Below are positions 32,846 through 41,136 of a DNA stretch of 45,203 nt, in pieces. The notes under the pieces are model-generated. The model had not been told where the DNA came from. It worked only from the letters and a program-made list of their open reading frames with translations, and did not search any database. How positions within the stretch are numbered: the stretch's first letter is position 1; every line of letters starts with the position of its first letter. A program made the position numbers and the translations under genes. Source of the DNA: JBOFOR01 sp051654865 (GTDB taxonomy: Bacteria > Bacillota > Clostridia > Peptostreptococcales > Peptostreptococcaceae); NCBI GenBank assembly GCA_051654865.1, contig JBOFYV010000144.1, positions 1 through 45,203 of the forward strand. Reading direction: 5' to 3'.

Positions 32846-33700
32846 ATGTTAAGATTAAATAGAAATCGCAAACAGTCAACTAAAGGAAAAAGTTCAAACA
32901 AGACAAAATCAATGGATAATGTACCATCTAAACAATATGAAGAAAACTATAATGATGTGATTTTGAATGACTTAGTACCAGAAGAAAAAAGAAGCGAATT
33001 TGGCTTAGAAAGTGAAACACCCAAGAAAAACAGCAAGAAATCTGGAGGTATAAAGTTGAATCTTGGTCTAAAAGGAAAGAAGAACAAGAAATCAACTGAA
33101 ACTTCAGATGAAAAAGTGAAAGATTCATCTAAGAATAAATCAAGCAACAAAGAAAATGGCAAAAGCAAGGAAAGTAATAAATCTGAAAAAATAGAAAGTA
33201 AACCAAGTAAATCACATAAAGAATCACAAAGTAATGCTGATAAGAGTAGTGGAAGCAAAAAGAAAAGTAATAAAACTCAAGAAGAATCTAAAGTAAGTAA
33301 AGGTAAGAAAACAAGTAAAGGTAGCAATAGCAATAAAGGAAGCAGTGCTGGAAATAGCAAGAAAACTAAGTCTTCAAAAGGATCTAAAGCTAGTCACAGT
33401 AGTGTTGTAGAACATGAGGAAAATCATGATGTGGTTGAAAATGAATCTAAAAAAACACCAAGACCAGTAGTAAATCCAAAAAGAAGAAGAAGACAAGAAC
33501 AAGAACAAAACGATACAACGAGAAACTTTGATGAAAACTTAGAAAATGAAGTAGAAGAGATAATGAATGTAAATGAAGAAAACATAGATTCAAAGGGATT
33601 TAGAAGTATAGAAGACGAAAATCCGGTTGAAATAAAAGAAGTTAAAAGTAAATTTGAAGATTTAGTATGGTCTGAAGATAAATTTCCAAAAAATAAATAA
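32846..33700 (+). CDS. Lys/Ser-rich disordered hypothetical protein
   Basis: 284 residues, no recognised domain. Residues 1-60 and 210-284 are mixed and acidic with short possible helices (EENYNDVILNDLVPEEKRSEF; VEEIMNVNEEN; KFEDLVWSEDKFP). The middle (about 60-200) is almost only Lys, Ser, Asn, Gly, Glu in repeating S/K blocks (KGKKTSKGSNSNKGSSAGNS). It ends with a PRPVVNPKRRRRQ patch. No signal peptide, so probably cytosolic and nucleic-acid or ribosome associated (inference). Its ribosome binding site is sequestered in the hairpin upstream. Confidence 0.7.
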   Translation: MLRLNRNRKQSTKGKSSNKTKSMDNVPSKQYEENYNDVILNDLVPEEKRSEFGLESETPKKNSKKSGGIKLNLGLKGKKNKKSTETSDEKVKDSSKNKSSNKENGKSKESNKSEKIESKPSKSHKESQSNADKSSGSKKKSNKTQEESKVSKGKKTSKGSNSNKGSSAGNSKKTKSSKGSKASHSSVVEHEENHDVVENESKKTPRPVVNPKRRRRQEQEQNDTTRNFDENLENEVEEIMNVNEENIDSKGFRSIEDENPVEIKEVKSKFEDLVWSEDKFPKNK

Positions 33701-33735
33701 TTAAACTAACTAATTAGTGTTAAAATATATAAATA

Positions 33736-33765
33736 AGGGCTTAGTAAAAATGCTAAGCTTTTATT
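33736..33765 (+). terminator. Terminator after the Lys/Ser-rich protein gene
   Basis: Stem GCTTAG / CTAAGC with A/T flanks (AAGG side, TTTT side) and a T-rich tail, 36 nt after the stop codon. Confidence 0.65.
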
Positions 33766-33840
33766 TTATATATTTGCAAGAAAAATAAGTTGAATATAGT
33801 CGGATATTACAATAAAATTTCGAATAAAGAGGCGATTTAT

Positions 33841-34452
33841 ATGATAAATAAAGAACTATTTAATAAAGTTGATAAAATTTTAATGGAGAGTATGAAACCT
33901 TCTGAGGATATTATGCGTCTAATAGAAAGTAGAGAATTTGACAAAGAACCTTTTAACCAAATAAAAAAATTAGATAAAATAGAGCAAAACCCTAAGTACC
34001 ATCCAGAAGGTAGTGTATTAAAGCATATTTTGTTAGTAGTAGATGAAGCGAGTAAAGTAAAAGATAAATCAAAAGATAAGCGAGCTTTTATGTGGGGAGC
34101 ATTTCTTCATGATATAGGAAAACTAACAACTACTAGAATAAGAAAAAATAGAATAACTTCATACAATCATGATTTTGAAGGCGAAAAGTTAGCAACAGAG
34201 TTTTTGGACAAGTTAACAGATGATAAAAATTTTATATTAAATGTATCTAAATATGTTAAATGGCATATGCAACCATTATTTTTTGACAAAAACTTGCCAT
34301 TTTTTAAACCAAAGGATATGCTAAATGATGTAGAATATAAAGAGATAGCATTAATATCATACTGTGATAGATTGGGAAGGGGAGGAATGACTCCAGATAT
34401 AAAGGAATTAGAAAAAGGAAGAATAAAAAAATTTTATGAACACTTTAGCTAA
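33841..34452 (+). CDS. HD-domain phosphohydrolase
   Basis: 203 residues from ATG 33841 (AGAGGCGA upstream); the longer frame starts at a TTG in AT-rich spacer. HD motifs: HPEGSVLKHILLV, GAFLHDIGKLTTTR (His-Asp), YNHDFEGEKLA and VKWHMQPL. It resembles the HD domain of CCA-adding enzymes and other metal-dependent phosphohydrolases that act on nucleotides or RNA ends; the substrate is unknown. The lipoprotein gene of the next unit starts 23 nt downstream. Confidence 0.8.
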   Translation: MINKELFNKVDKILMESMKPSEDIMRLIESREFDKEPFNQIKKLDKIEQNPKYHPEGSVLKHILLVVDEASKVKDKSKDKRAFMWGAFLHDIGKLTTTRIRKNRITSYNHDFEGEKLATEFLDKLTDDKNFILNVSKYVKWHMQPLFFDKNLPFFKPKDMLNDVEYKEIALISYCDRLGRGGMTPDIKELEKGRIKKFYEHFS

Positions 34453-34475
34453 AATATAAGACTAGGAGGTAATAG

Positions 34476-35867
34476 ATGAAATTATTTAAGTTAGCTGCTT
34501 TAATTAGTTTGCTGATGATATCAACAACAGGGTGCAATTTAAAAACAAACTCACTAGAGGGATTATCAAAGTCGCCAGAAGAGTTAATTGAAGATAAACC
34601 TATATATAGTGAAGATAAAAAAGAAATATATGATGAGATAAAGAGTAAGTTACCATATAAATCAAATTTTTTATTACCTGTAAATTCTAAAGAAGTAGGT
34701 ATAATAAATAATGTTGATTTTGACAAAGATGGAATCGATGAGATTATAGGTTTCGAGAAAAAAGAACTAAATTCTAATGAACAAAAAAATGAGGTTGGAT
34801 TTATAATACTAAAGAAAAATCCTGATGGATCATACACTGAAATTGATAGTTTACTACAATACGGAGAAGCTATAGAGTATGTAAACTTTTATGATCTAAA
34901 CAATGATGGAAATTTAGAAATTATAATGTCAATTAAGGAGCAAGAAAAAACAAATATCTACATATATGAGTATAAAGATGAGGAAATAAACCTTGTCTAT
35001 GAGATAAAGCCAACGTGGATAGAAGATAACAATAATTTAACTGACGTAAAATTAAAAGTAGGGTATTTAAACAATGACGATGTTTTAGATGTTTTAATGT
35101 TAAATTTTAATCCAACTAAAAATAAAGTATATGTAAGTGTATTAAACTTTAAAGATGGTAAAACAGTATTGGATATGGTTGAATTTGATAATATTAAAAA
35201 CTTTAATAATTTATTTGTAACAGTAGATAATATATCCAAAAATCAAATAGGTATAATATTGGATATACCAATTATAAGTGATAATAATTATTATATAACT
35301 CAGATACTTTACTTAGAAGATAATAAAATTATTAAAGTATTTAATGAAGATGATAAAAGTATTAGAAAATCAACATACAATCCACCTGAAGATATTAATA
35401 AAGATAAAGTAGTTGAAATACCAATTACAAGTGGAGATAACTCAACATTTACATCAAAACAATCTTCAACTATAAGTTGGTATAGATGGAACGGTAAAAA
35501 TGGTGATGAAGCAAGTTTATTATTTAATAGTCAAATATATTATAACTATCAATATAACTTTAAGTTAGAAATACCTAATAACTTAGTTAATAAATTTTAT
35601 GTAGACCAAGAAGAAAGTGGAGAAAAGGCTGTTTTTAAATTTTTCTACCATGATGATATAACATTACAAACTAAGAATTTATTTACTATACACTTAACTC
35701 AAAAAAGCTTAGTAGATGAAAATAAAAATCTAAATACTACAAATGGAGTTGTACTCGCTGAAAATTATGACTATAGTTTTATATTATATTTAAATGATGT
35801 AGAACAACTAGATACACTAAATATAACGCCAGATGCATTAAAAAAATATTTTTCACTAATGTACTAA
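34476..35867 (+). CDS. Lipoprotein with FG-GAP/VCBS-like repeats
   Basis: 463-residue extracytoplasmic lipoprotein: signal MKLFKLAALISLLMIS with lipobox TTGC. From about residue 70 to 200 there are three repeats with calcium-type DxDxDG loops (VDFDKDGIDEI, YDLNNDGNLEI, GYLNNDDVLDVL), like the blades of FG-GAP beta-propellers. The rest is beta-rich with no recognised domain. It lies 23 nt before a response regulator and a histidine kinase, so it may be the signal-sensing partner, or a target, of that two-component system. AGGAGG precedes the ATG. Confidence 0.8.
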   Translation: MKLFKLAALISLLMISTTGCNLKTNSLEGLSKSPEELIEDKPIYSEDKKEIYDEIKSKLPYKSNFLLPVNSKEVGIINNVDFDKDGIDEIIGFEKKELNSNEQKNEVGFIILKKNPDGSYTEIDSLLQYGEAIEYVNFYDLNNDGNLEIIMSIKEQEKTNIYIYEYKDEEINLVYEIKPTWIEDNNNLTDVKLKVGYLNNDDVLDVLMLNFNPTKNKVYVSVLNFKDGKTVLDMVEFDNIKNFNNLFVTVDNISKNQIGIILDIPIISDNNYYITQILYLEDNKIIKVFNEDDKSIRKSTYNPPEDINKDKVVEIPITSGDNSTFTSKQSSTISWYRWNGKNGDEASLLFNSQIYYNYQYNFKLEIPNNLVNKFYVDQEESGEKAVFKFFYHDDITLQTKNLFTIHLTQKSLVDENKNLNTTNGVVLAENYDYSFILYLNDVEQLDTLNITPDALKKYFSLMY

Positions 35868-35890
35868 TATTTATGGGGAGGAGCTAAACA

Positions 35891-36589
35891 ATGAAGGAGA
35901 AAATACTTATACTAGAAGATGAAATTGGAATAAGAAGTTTTGTAAGTATAAACTTAAAAAGAGAAGGATATGAAATAATAGAAGCAGGAACTGGAGCCGA
36001 AGCAATAGAAAAGATGAGCAATGAAAAAAATATATCATTAGCATTACTAGATGTTATGCTACCAGATATGAGTGGAATTGATGTATGTAAGTATATTAGA
36101 CAAAACTTTGATCAGGTAGGAATAATAATGTTAACAGCAAAAGCTCAAGAAGATGATAAAATAGAAGGTTTTATATCAGGTGCTGATGATTATATGATAA
36201 AGCCATTTAGTATAAAAGAATTACTATTTAGAGTATCTGCTTTATTAAGAAGAATAAATAAAGATGTAAATACATCTAAAAGTAGTGAAATATCTTCACC
36301 ACCATTCTTATTAGATTTAGATAAGAGAAAGTTACTTAAAAATAACAAAGAAATAGAACTTACACCAACGGAGTTTTCTATAGTTAAATACTTAATGACT
36401 AATGCAAAACAATCTCTAAGTAGAGACCAAATACTTGATGAGGTATGGGGAACAAACTATTTATATGATTTCAAAATAGTAGATGTAAATATAAGAAGAA
36501 TAAGAAATAAAATAGAAGATGACCCATCTAAGCCGAAGTTCATACAAACAGTTTGGGGATATGGATATTGTTTTAGGAAGGAAGAATAA
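35891..36589 (+). CDS. Response regulator, OmpR/PhoB family
   Basis: 232 residues: receiver domain with phospho-acceptor Asp54 (LALLDVMLPDMSG), conserved Lys104 in MIKPFS, and a C-terminal winged-helix DNA-binding domain (ELTPTEFSIVKYLM, KIVDVNIRRIRNKI, VWGYGYCF). GGGGAGGAG precedes the ATG. It is paired with the kinase that starts 2 nt after its stop. The targets are unknown; the upstream lipoprotein is a natural candidate. Confidence 0.93.
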   Translation: MKEKILILEDEIGIRSFVSINLKREGYEIIEAGTGAEAIEKMSNEKNISLALLDVMLPDMSGIDVCKYIRQNFDQVGIIMLTAKAQEDDKIEGFISGADDYMIKPFSIKELLFRVSALLRRINKDVNTSKSSEISSPPFLLDLDKRKLLKNNKEIELTPTEFSIVKYLMTNAKQSLSRDQILDEVWGTNYLYDFKIVDVNIRRIRNKIEDDPSKPKFIQTVWGYGYCFRKEE

Positions 36590-36591
36590 GA

Positions 36592-38025
36592 GTGTTACAT
36601 TTTGAAGGGCTTAGAAAAAGAGTAATAAAAAACTATTTTATTATAATAATTACAACAGTTGCATTATTTGAAGGTATGTTTATTTTCTATATTAGAAGTT
36701 ATTACTATGATTATGTTAAACAAAGTTTAGAAAATGTAGTTGGAAATACAGTATTTCACTATAATTCTAGTGTTACTACAGATGTAAGTAATTTAGAAAA
36801 GAAAATAACAAATATCATACAAAATAATGATTTTGTAAATAGTAAAAAATATGCTACAGAAATAATAGATAAAAATAAAAATTTAATATTAGATCAATAT
36901 GGATTTAAATCAAATGAAAAAGTCATTGCTGAGGATGTGGAGAGAGCGTTAAAAGATGCTAAGGATTTAGTTCCATATTCATACAGACTAAAAGACACTA
37001 ATGAACATGTAATGAGTGTATCCGTTCCAATAAAGGTAAATAATGTAATTGAAGGAGTGGTTAGATATACTGTATCCTTAGATGAAATAGATGCTACAAT
37101 ATTTAAATTAGTATTAGGGCTTATATTAGCGGGTATTTGTATATTAATAATTGGTATATCATTAAGTCTTAGATTTGCACAGACTTTAATACAGCCTCTT
37201 AGAGAGTTAAAACAATTTGCAAATGAGTTAGCTCATGGTAATTATAGTATCAAATTAAAAAATACCAATATATCAGATGATGAAATTGGGGATTTAGCTC
37301 AAACTTTTGTACATATGGCAGAGGAAATAGATAAAAGTGAGAAATTAAAAGAAGAATTTATTTCTTCTATATCTCATGAATTAAGAACCCCCCTTACATC
37401 TATAAAGGGATGGAGTGAAACTCTTGGATATGAAGGCATAACAAAAGACGAACTTGATTTAGGGTTGACTATAATACAAGATGAGACAGAGAGATTAATA
37501 AAATTAGTTGAAGAACTGTTAGATTTTTCAAGGTTAGCATCTGATAGAATTAAGCTAAAAATTGATAAAGTTAATATAGAAGCTCTAGCTAGAGGCGTGG
37601 TAAATCAACTTATAGTCAAAGCAAAAGAAAGAGAAATTAATCTTAAAACTGAATTTGAAAATGAAAGTATTGAGATTATACATGGAGACAAAGACAGATT
37701 AAGACAAGTATTAATTAACTTAATACAAAACTCATTAAAATTTACTCCAGAAGGCGGATATATTTTAGTTAGAGTATCTCAAGATGAAGAGTATACAACA
37801 ATTAAAGTTTTAGACAATGGAGCAGGTATTGAAAAAGAAAATCTAGAAAAAGTTTTAGATAAATTCTTCCAAGAAGACTATAATAAATCGGGTAGTGGGC
37901 TAGGGCTTGCTATAAGTAATGAAATAGTTAAGTTACATGGTGGTAATATGACCATCCAAAGTAAAAAGGGAGTAGGAACATTAATAACAGTAGAAATAAA
38001 AAATAAACTTATAGAATCTATTTAG
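36592..38025 (+). CDS. Sensor histidine kinase
   Basis: 477 residues with two membrane segments (about 14-33 and 171-193) enclosing an extracytoplasmic sensor of about 135 residues (PAS/Cache-like, unassigned), a HAMP domain (about 195-245), the HisKA dimer with phospho-accepting His262 in SSISHELRTPLTS, and an ATPase domain (NLIQNSLKFTP, DNGAGI, GSGLGLAISNE). The start is GTG 36592, after AGGAAGGAAG. Architecture resembles PhoR/WalK-type kinases. Confidence 0.9.
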   Translation: MLHFEGLRKRVIKNYFIIIITTVALFEGMFIFYIRSYYYDYVKQSLENVVGNTVFHYNSSVTTDVSNLEKKITNIIQNNDFVNSKKYATEIIDKNKNLILDQYGFKSNEKVIAEDVERALKDAKDLVPYSYRLKDTNEHVMSVSVPIKVNNVIEGVVRYTVSLDEIDATIFKLVLGLILAGICILIIGISLSLRFAQTLIQPLRELKQFANELAHGNYSIKLKNTNISDDEIGDLAQTFVHMAEEIDKSEKLKEEFISSISHELRTPLTSIKGWSETLGYEGITKDELDLGLTIIQDETERLIKLVEELLDFSRLASDRIKLKIDKVNIEALARGVVNQLIVKAKEREINLKTEFENESIEIIHGDKDRLRQVLINLIQNSLKFTPEGGYILVRVSQDEEYTTIKVLDNGAGIEKENLEKVLDKFFQEDYNKSGSGLGLAISNEIVKLHGGNMTIQSKKGVGTLITVEIKNKLIESI

Positions 38026-38057
38026 GTAGAATACTGAGCAGAAGAAAGAGGCATAAT

Positions 38058-38795
38058 ATGAGAAATATAAAAATTACTATGAGATACGATGGATCAAGAT
38101 ACAAAGGATTCCAAAGACTACAAGACAATGATATGACGATTCAAGGAAAGATAGAATCAGTTTTAAGTAAAATGACAGAAGAAGAAATCGAAATAATTGG
38201 ATCAGGAAGAACAGACATGGGTGTTCATGCTTATAATCAAGTAGCAAACTTTAAGACAAATAGTCAGATGTCATTAAAGAAAATGCAAGCTTACTTATAT
38301 GAATACTTACCTGAAGATATTGTTATACACAAAATAGAGGAAGTAGAAGATAGATTTCATAGTAGATATAATGCAACATCTAAAGTGTATCTGTACAAGA
38401 TATACAATAATGAAGTACATGATCCATTTTTAAGAAAATACACTGATCATATACCAAAGAAATTAGATTTAGAATTAATGAAAGAAGCTAGTAAATATTT
38501 AATTGGAGAACATGATTTTACAAGCTTTGCATCATCAAAGTCAAAGAAAAAGTCTAATGTAAGAAATATAAAATCAATAGATATAGTAGAAAACAAAGGT
38601 TTAATCGAAATATATGTTGAAGGTGACGGTTTCTTATACAATATGGTTAGAATAATAGTTGGTGCATTAACTGATGTAGGTAGTAAAAGAAAAACGCCAG
38701 AAGATATAAAAGTTATGTTAGAAGAAAAAGACAGAAGCAAGGCATCAGATACAGCACCAGCAAAAGGATTATACTTATACAAAGTAAGATACTAA
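38058..38795 (+). CDS. truA: tRNA pseudouridine synthase A
   Basis: 245 residues; isomerises uridine at positions 38-40 of the tRNA anticodon stem. The catalytic aspartate is Asp53 in GSGRTDMGVHA. Other blocks are KITMRYDGSRYKGFQ, SKVYLYKIYN and GDGFLYNMVRIIVG. AGAAAGAGG precedes the ATG. The nearby kinase gene ends 32 nt upstream; it may belong to the same transcript, but truA is a housekeeping gene. Confidence 0.94.
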   Translation: MRNIKITMRYDGSRYKGFQRLQDNDMTIQGKIESVLSKMTEEEIEIIGSGRTDMGVHAYNQVANFKTNSQMSLKKMQAYLYEYLPEDIVIHKIEEVEDRFHSRYNATSKVYLYKIYNNEVHDPFLRKYTDHIPKKLDLELMKEASKYLIGEHDFTSFASSKSKKKSNVRNIKSIDIVENKGLIEIYVEGDGFLYNMVRIIVGALTDVGSKRKTPEDIKVMLEEKDRSKASDTAPAKGLYLYKVRY

Positions 38796-38843
38796 TATGA
38801 ATTCAATGAAGTAAATTTAATATATAAAAATTAATTTTTAAAA

Positions 38844-38872
38844 TTGACTTCAAAATTATATTAAACTATTAT
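38844..38872 (+). promoter_or_regulatory. Promoter of the T-box-argG transcript
   Basis: TTGACT (38844-38849), 17-nt spacer, TATTAT (38867-38872). The transcript would start near 38880, just before T-box Stem I. Confidence 0.7.
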
Positions 38873-38904
38873 TACTAATAAGAAAACTAAATAAAATAAA
38901 TTCA

Positions 38905-39133
38905 TTGAAAAAGAGAGTAGTTTAAATCAATTTTATAGAGAGCTAGGGATGGTGGAAGCCTGGTAAAGAAATTTAGATGAAAAGAACTTTGGAGAAGATT
39001 ATCTGAAATAATAGTAGGATAGTAGGAACGTCTCGCCTTAAGAGAAAGAGTGGATAAGTATAACTTATCAATTAGAGTGGTAACGCGGATAATATTCGTC
39101 TCTTAGTTTTTATATAACTAAGGGGCGTTTTTT
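38905..39133 (+). promoter_or_regulatory. Arginine T-box riboswitch (complete)
   Basis: Stem I spans about 38911-38991, with the AGAGAGTAG 5' strand and the GGGATGGTGGAAGCC distal region. Aligning it to glyQS puts the specifier codon at 38983-38985, AGA (arginine), followed by A. The antiterminator carries AGAGTGGTAACGCGG (39074-39088), whose TGGT bulge would pair with the tRNA ACCA end. The terminator stem CGTCTCTTAGTT / AACTAAGGGGCG (39097-39127) ends in T6. Uncharged tRNA-Arg should antiterminate and raise argG, an arginine biosynthetic gene. Confidence 0.93.
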
Positions 39134-39267
39134 ATTATATAAAAAAGGGAGTGTATAAACCCTGAAGAGATTATTAGTCGTTATGATGCTGTTGATTACA
39201 TACTTATCAATAAGAGTGGTACCGCGGATAAATCGCCTCTTAGTATGAAAATACTAAGGGGCTTTTT
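39134..39267 (+). promoter_or_regulatory. Second, truncated T-box (antiterminator/terminator only)
   Basis: A second T-box sequence AGAGTGGTACCGCGG (39213-39227) is followed by stem GCCTCTTAGTAT / ATACTAAGGGGC and T5 (39235-39267). The 79 nt upstream are too short for Stem I and contain no GGTG distal loop. ACTTATCAATAAGAGTGG matches the first copy nearly exactly, so it is a tandem duplicate that lost its codon-reading half. It may still sense the tRNA end or act as a second terminator. Confidence 0.85.
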
Positions 39268-39378
39268 ATATACACCGCTAAGATGTTTAATTAAATAAGT
39301 TTTCCTTCCGGCAGGCAAGCTGCAAGGTCGGTTCAACTTGTTTAATTAAACATCTTAGCTAATGGGATATATAAAAGC
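39261..39378 (+). repeat. 118-nt palindromic repeat, copy 1 (argG leader)
   Basis: A near-perfect stem of 25 bp (39277-39301 with 39335-39359) encloses a 33-nt apical domain (39302-39334), extended by outer arms GCTTTTTATATA / TATATAAAAGC. The apical domain holds CCTTCCGGCAG and CTGCAAGGTCGG, shared with copy 2 at 43385-43502. Its left end overlaps the T run of the second T-box terminator. It lies between the T-box and the argG start, in the sense strand of argG. Confidence 0.85.
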
Positions 39379-39422
39379 TAGAGATTTTAATGGAAGTAAA
39401 AAATAAAAGGAGGGTAATAATT

Positions 39423-40676
39423 ATGAAAACTGTAAATACAAATAAAGAAAAGGTAATTCTTGCTTATTCAGGGGGGCTTGATACTTCGATTATAATACCT
39501 TGGTTAAAGGAAAATTATGATATAGAGGTTATCGCTGTTTGTGCTAATGTAGGGCAAGAGGAAGATATGGGTGAGGTATATGAAAAGGCGTTAAAAAGTG
39601 GGGCTTGTAAGGCTTATGTAGATGATGTCAGTGAGGAGTTTGTAACTGAAACTATATTTAAGGCTATTAAGGCGGAGGCTAAATATGAAGGTAAGTATTT
39701 GTTAGGTACATCGTTAGCAAGACCTATAATAGCTAAAAAGTTGGTGGATATAGCTCATTTAGAAGGGGCAAAATATATTTGCCATGGTTGTACGGGTAAG
39801 GGGAATGATCAAGTGAGATTTGAAGCTTCTATAGCTGCATTAGATCCAAGTATTAAAATAATAGCTCCTTGGAGAATGTGGGATATAAAATCGAGAGAAG
39901 ATGCTATAGAATATGCTAATAAAAAGAATATACCTATAACAGCAACAAAAGAGAAGATATATTCTGTCGATGCTAATCTTTGGCATATATCTACAGAAGG
40001 TGGAGATATTGAATACTTAGAAAATGAACATAAAAACCATGTATATAAAAAGTGTACACCAATAGAAGAGGCTCCTGATACAGCTGAGTATGTTGAAATA
40101 TACTTTGAACAAGGTACTCCTAAGATGGTAAATGGAAAAGAACTTTCTCCTGTGCAAATAGTGAAAAAGTTAAATGATATAGGAGCTAAGCATGGGATAG
40201 GAGTAATTGATATAGTTGAAAATAGATTAGTAGGTATGAAGTCTAGAGGAATATATGAAACTCCAGGAGGGACGATACTTTATGAAGCACACAATATATT
40301 AGAAAGTGCTACTTTAGATAAAGAAACACTACACTTCAAGCAAGTAGTATCTTTAAAATATGGTGAGTTAATATACAATGGATTATGGTATTCAAAGGTA
40401 AGAGAATCTATAGATGCTTTTATAGAAGAAACACAAGCTAATGTAACAGGAGCGGTTAAAGTAAAATTATATAAAGGTTGCTTAAAACCAGCAGGTATAT
40501 TTACAGAAAATGCATTATATGAACATTCAATATCTTCATTTGGAGATAGTGATTTATATAATCATCATGATGCTCAAGGATTTATTAATTTATTTACATT
40601 ACCATTAAAAATCGAAGCTATGAAAGAAATTGGCAAAGAATATGAACAGGAAGTAGCTGTAGATAAAATAGTATAA
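39423..40676 (+). CDS. argG: Argininosuccinate synthase
   Basis: Joins citrulline and aspartate using ATP, the penultimate step of arginine synthesis; cytosolic, 417 residues from ATG 39423 with AAGGAGGG upstream. Motifs: P-loop AYSGGLDTSII near residue 17, ANVGQEEDM, CHGCTGKGNDQVRFE, DANLWHISTEGG, and LVGMKSRGIYETPGG. The first 450 nt use noticeably more G (e.g. GGGGGGC, GGGGCT) than the rest. No argH follows. The leader carries two T-boxes and a palindromic repeat. Confidence 0.96.
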   Translation: MKTVNTNKEKVILAYSGGLDTSIIIPWLKENYDIEVIAVCANVGQEEDMGEVYEKALKSGACKAYVDDVSEEFVTETIFKAIKAEAKYEGKYLLGTSLARPIIAKKLVDIAHLEGAKYICHGCTGKGNDQVRFEASIAALDPSIKIIAPWRMWDIKSREDAIEYANKKNIPITATKEKIYSVDANLWHISTEGGDIEYLENEHKNHVYKKCTPIEEAPDTAEYVEIYFEQGTPKMVNGKELSPVQIVKKLNDIGAKHGIGVIDIVENRLVGMKSRGIYETPGGTILYEAHNILESATLDKETLHFKQVVSLKYGELIYNGLWYSKVRESIDAFIEETQANVTGAVKVKLYKGCLKPAGIFTENALYEHSISSFGDSDLYNHHDAQGFINLFTLPLKIEAMKEIGKEYEQEVAVDKIV

Positions 40677-40690
40677 TGTGAGACTAAAGA

Positions 40691-40734
40691 AAAACTATTA
40701 AAAAGGCTTAATACAAAGCCTTTTTAATAGTTTT
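40691..40734. terminator. Strong bidirectional terminator between argG and DUF4363 gene
   Basis: 19-bp stem AAAACTATTAAAAAGGCTT / AAGCCTTTTTAATAGTTTT around a 6-nt loop; T- and A-rich ends serve both convergent genes. Confidence 0.92.
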
Positions 40735-41113
40735 ACATAATATGATTTAAGTCACATAGCTCACCTTCTAGAATATTTTCTAAGGTCATAATAATTCTTT
40801 GAATATATTCTAGGGATTGATATTTATCTTTAGTGTCTATTCCTTTTTCTAATATATTAAGATACAAACAAACTGTATCAAAGTTTTCATGATTTAACAG
40901 TTTATACCATAATGTCTTTTCTTTGTGCCAGGACTTAGACAATGACTTTAGTGATTCTTTAGCTATATTGTAGTTATCATCTTCTATATATGTTTCAATT
41001 ACTTTTACTTCATCAATATATTTATCAGTAAATTTGTTGATTTCAAAGTTTGTATAAACTCCAAAACATATAAATAGTACAGTCCAAATCATTACATAAT
41101 AAAAAGATTTCAA
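40733..41113 (-). CDS. DUF4363 family membrane protein
   Basis: 126 residues: one N-terminal membrane segment (YYVMIWTVLFICFGVY), then a helical extracytoplasmic domain (KYIDEVKVIETYIEDDNYNIAKESLKSL). The function is unknown. I chose TTG 41113, 10 nt after GGAGG; a GTG at 41122 sits on that site. It follows the DUF421 gene by 23 nt, a pairing seen repeatedly in clostridia and bacilli. Confidence 0.75.
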   Translation of the reverse strand: MKSFYYVMIWTVLFICFGVYTNFEINKFTDKYIDEVKVIETYIEDDNYNIAKESLKSLSKSWHKEKTLWYKLLNHENFDTVCLYLNILEKGIDTKDKYQSLEYIQRIIMTLENILEGELCDLNHIM

Positions 41114-41136
41114 AGCTGCCACACCTCCAAATGATA

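Noticed and set aside
32947..33258. Minus-strand 103-codon Leu/Phe/Ser-rich frame
   Set aside because: It is the complement of Lys/Ser-rich codons (AAA, TCA), so the composition is an artefact of the plus-strand gene.
39134..39267. The second T-box as a complete riboswitch
   Set aside because: The interval lacks space and motifs for Stem I; no specifier codon can be placed.
39261..39378. The palindromic repeat as an ordinary terminator
   Set aside because: No T run follows the 3' arm, the loop is 33 nt and conserved between copies, and the argG start lies just downstream.
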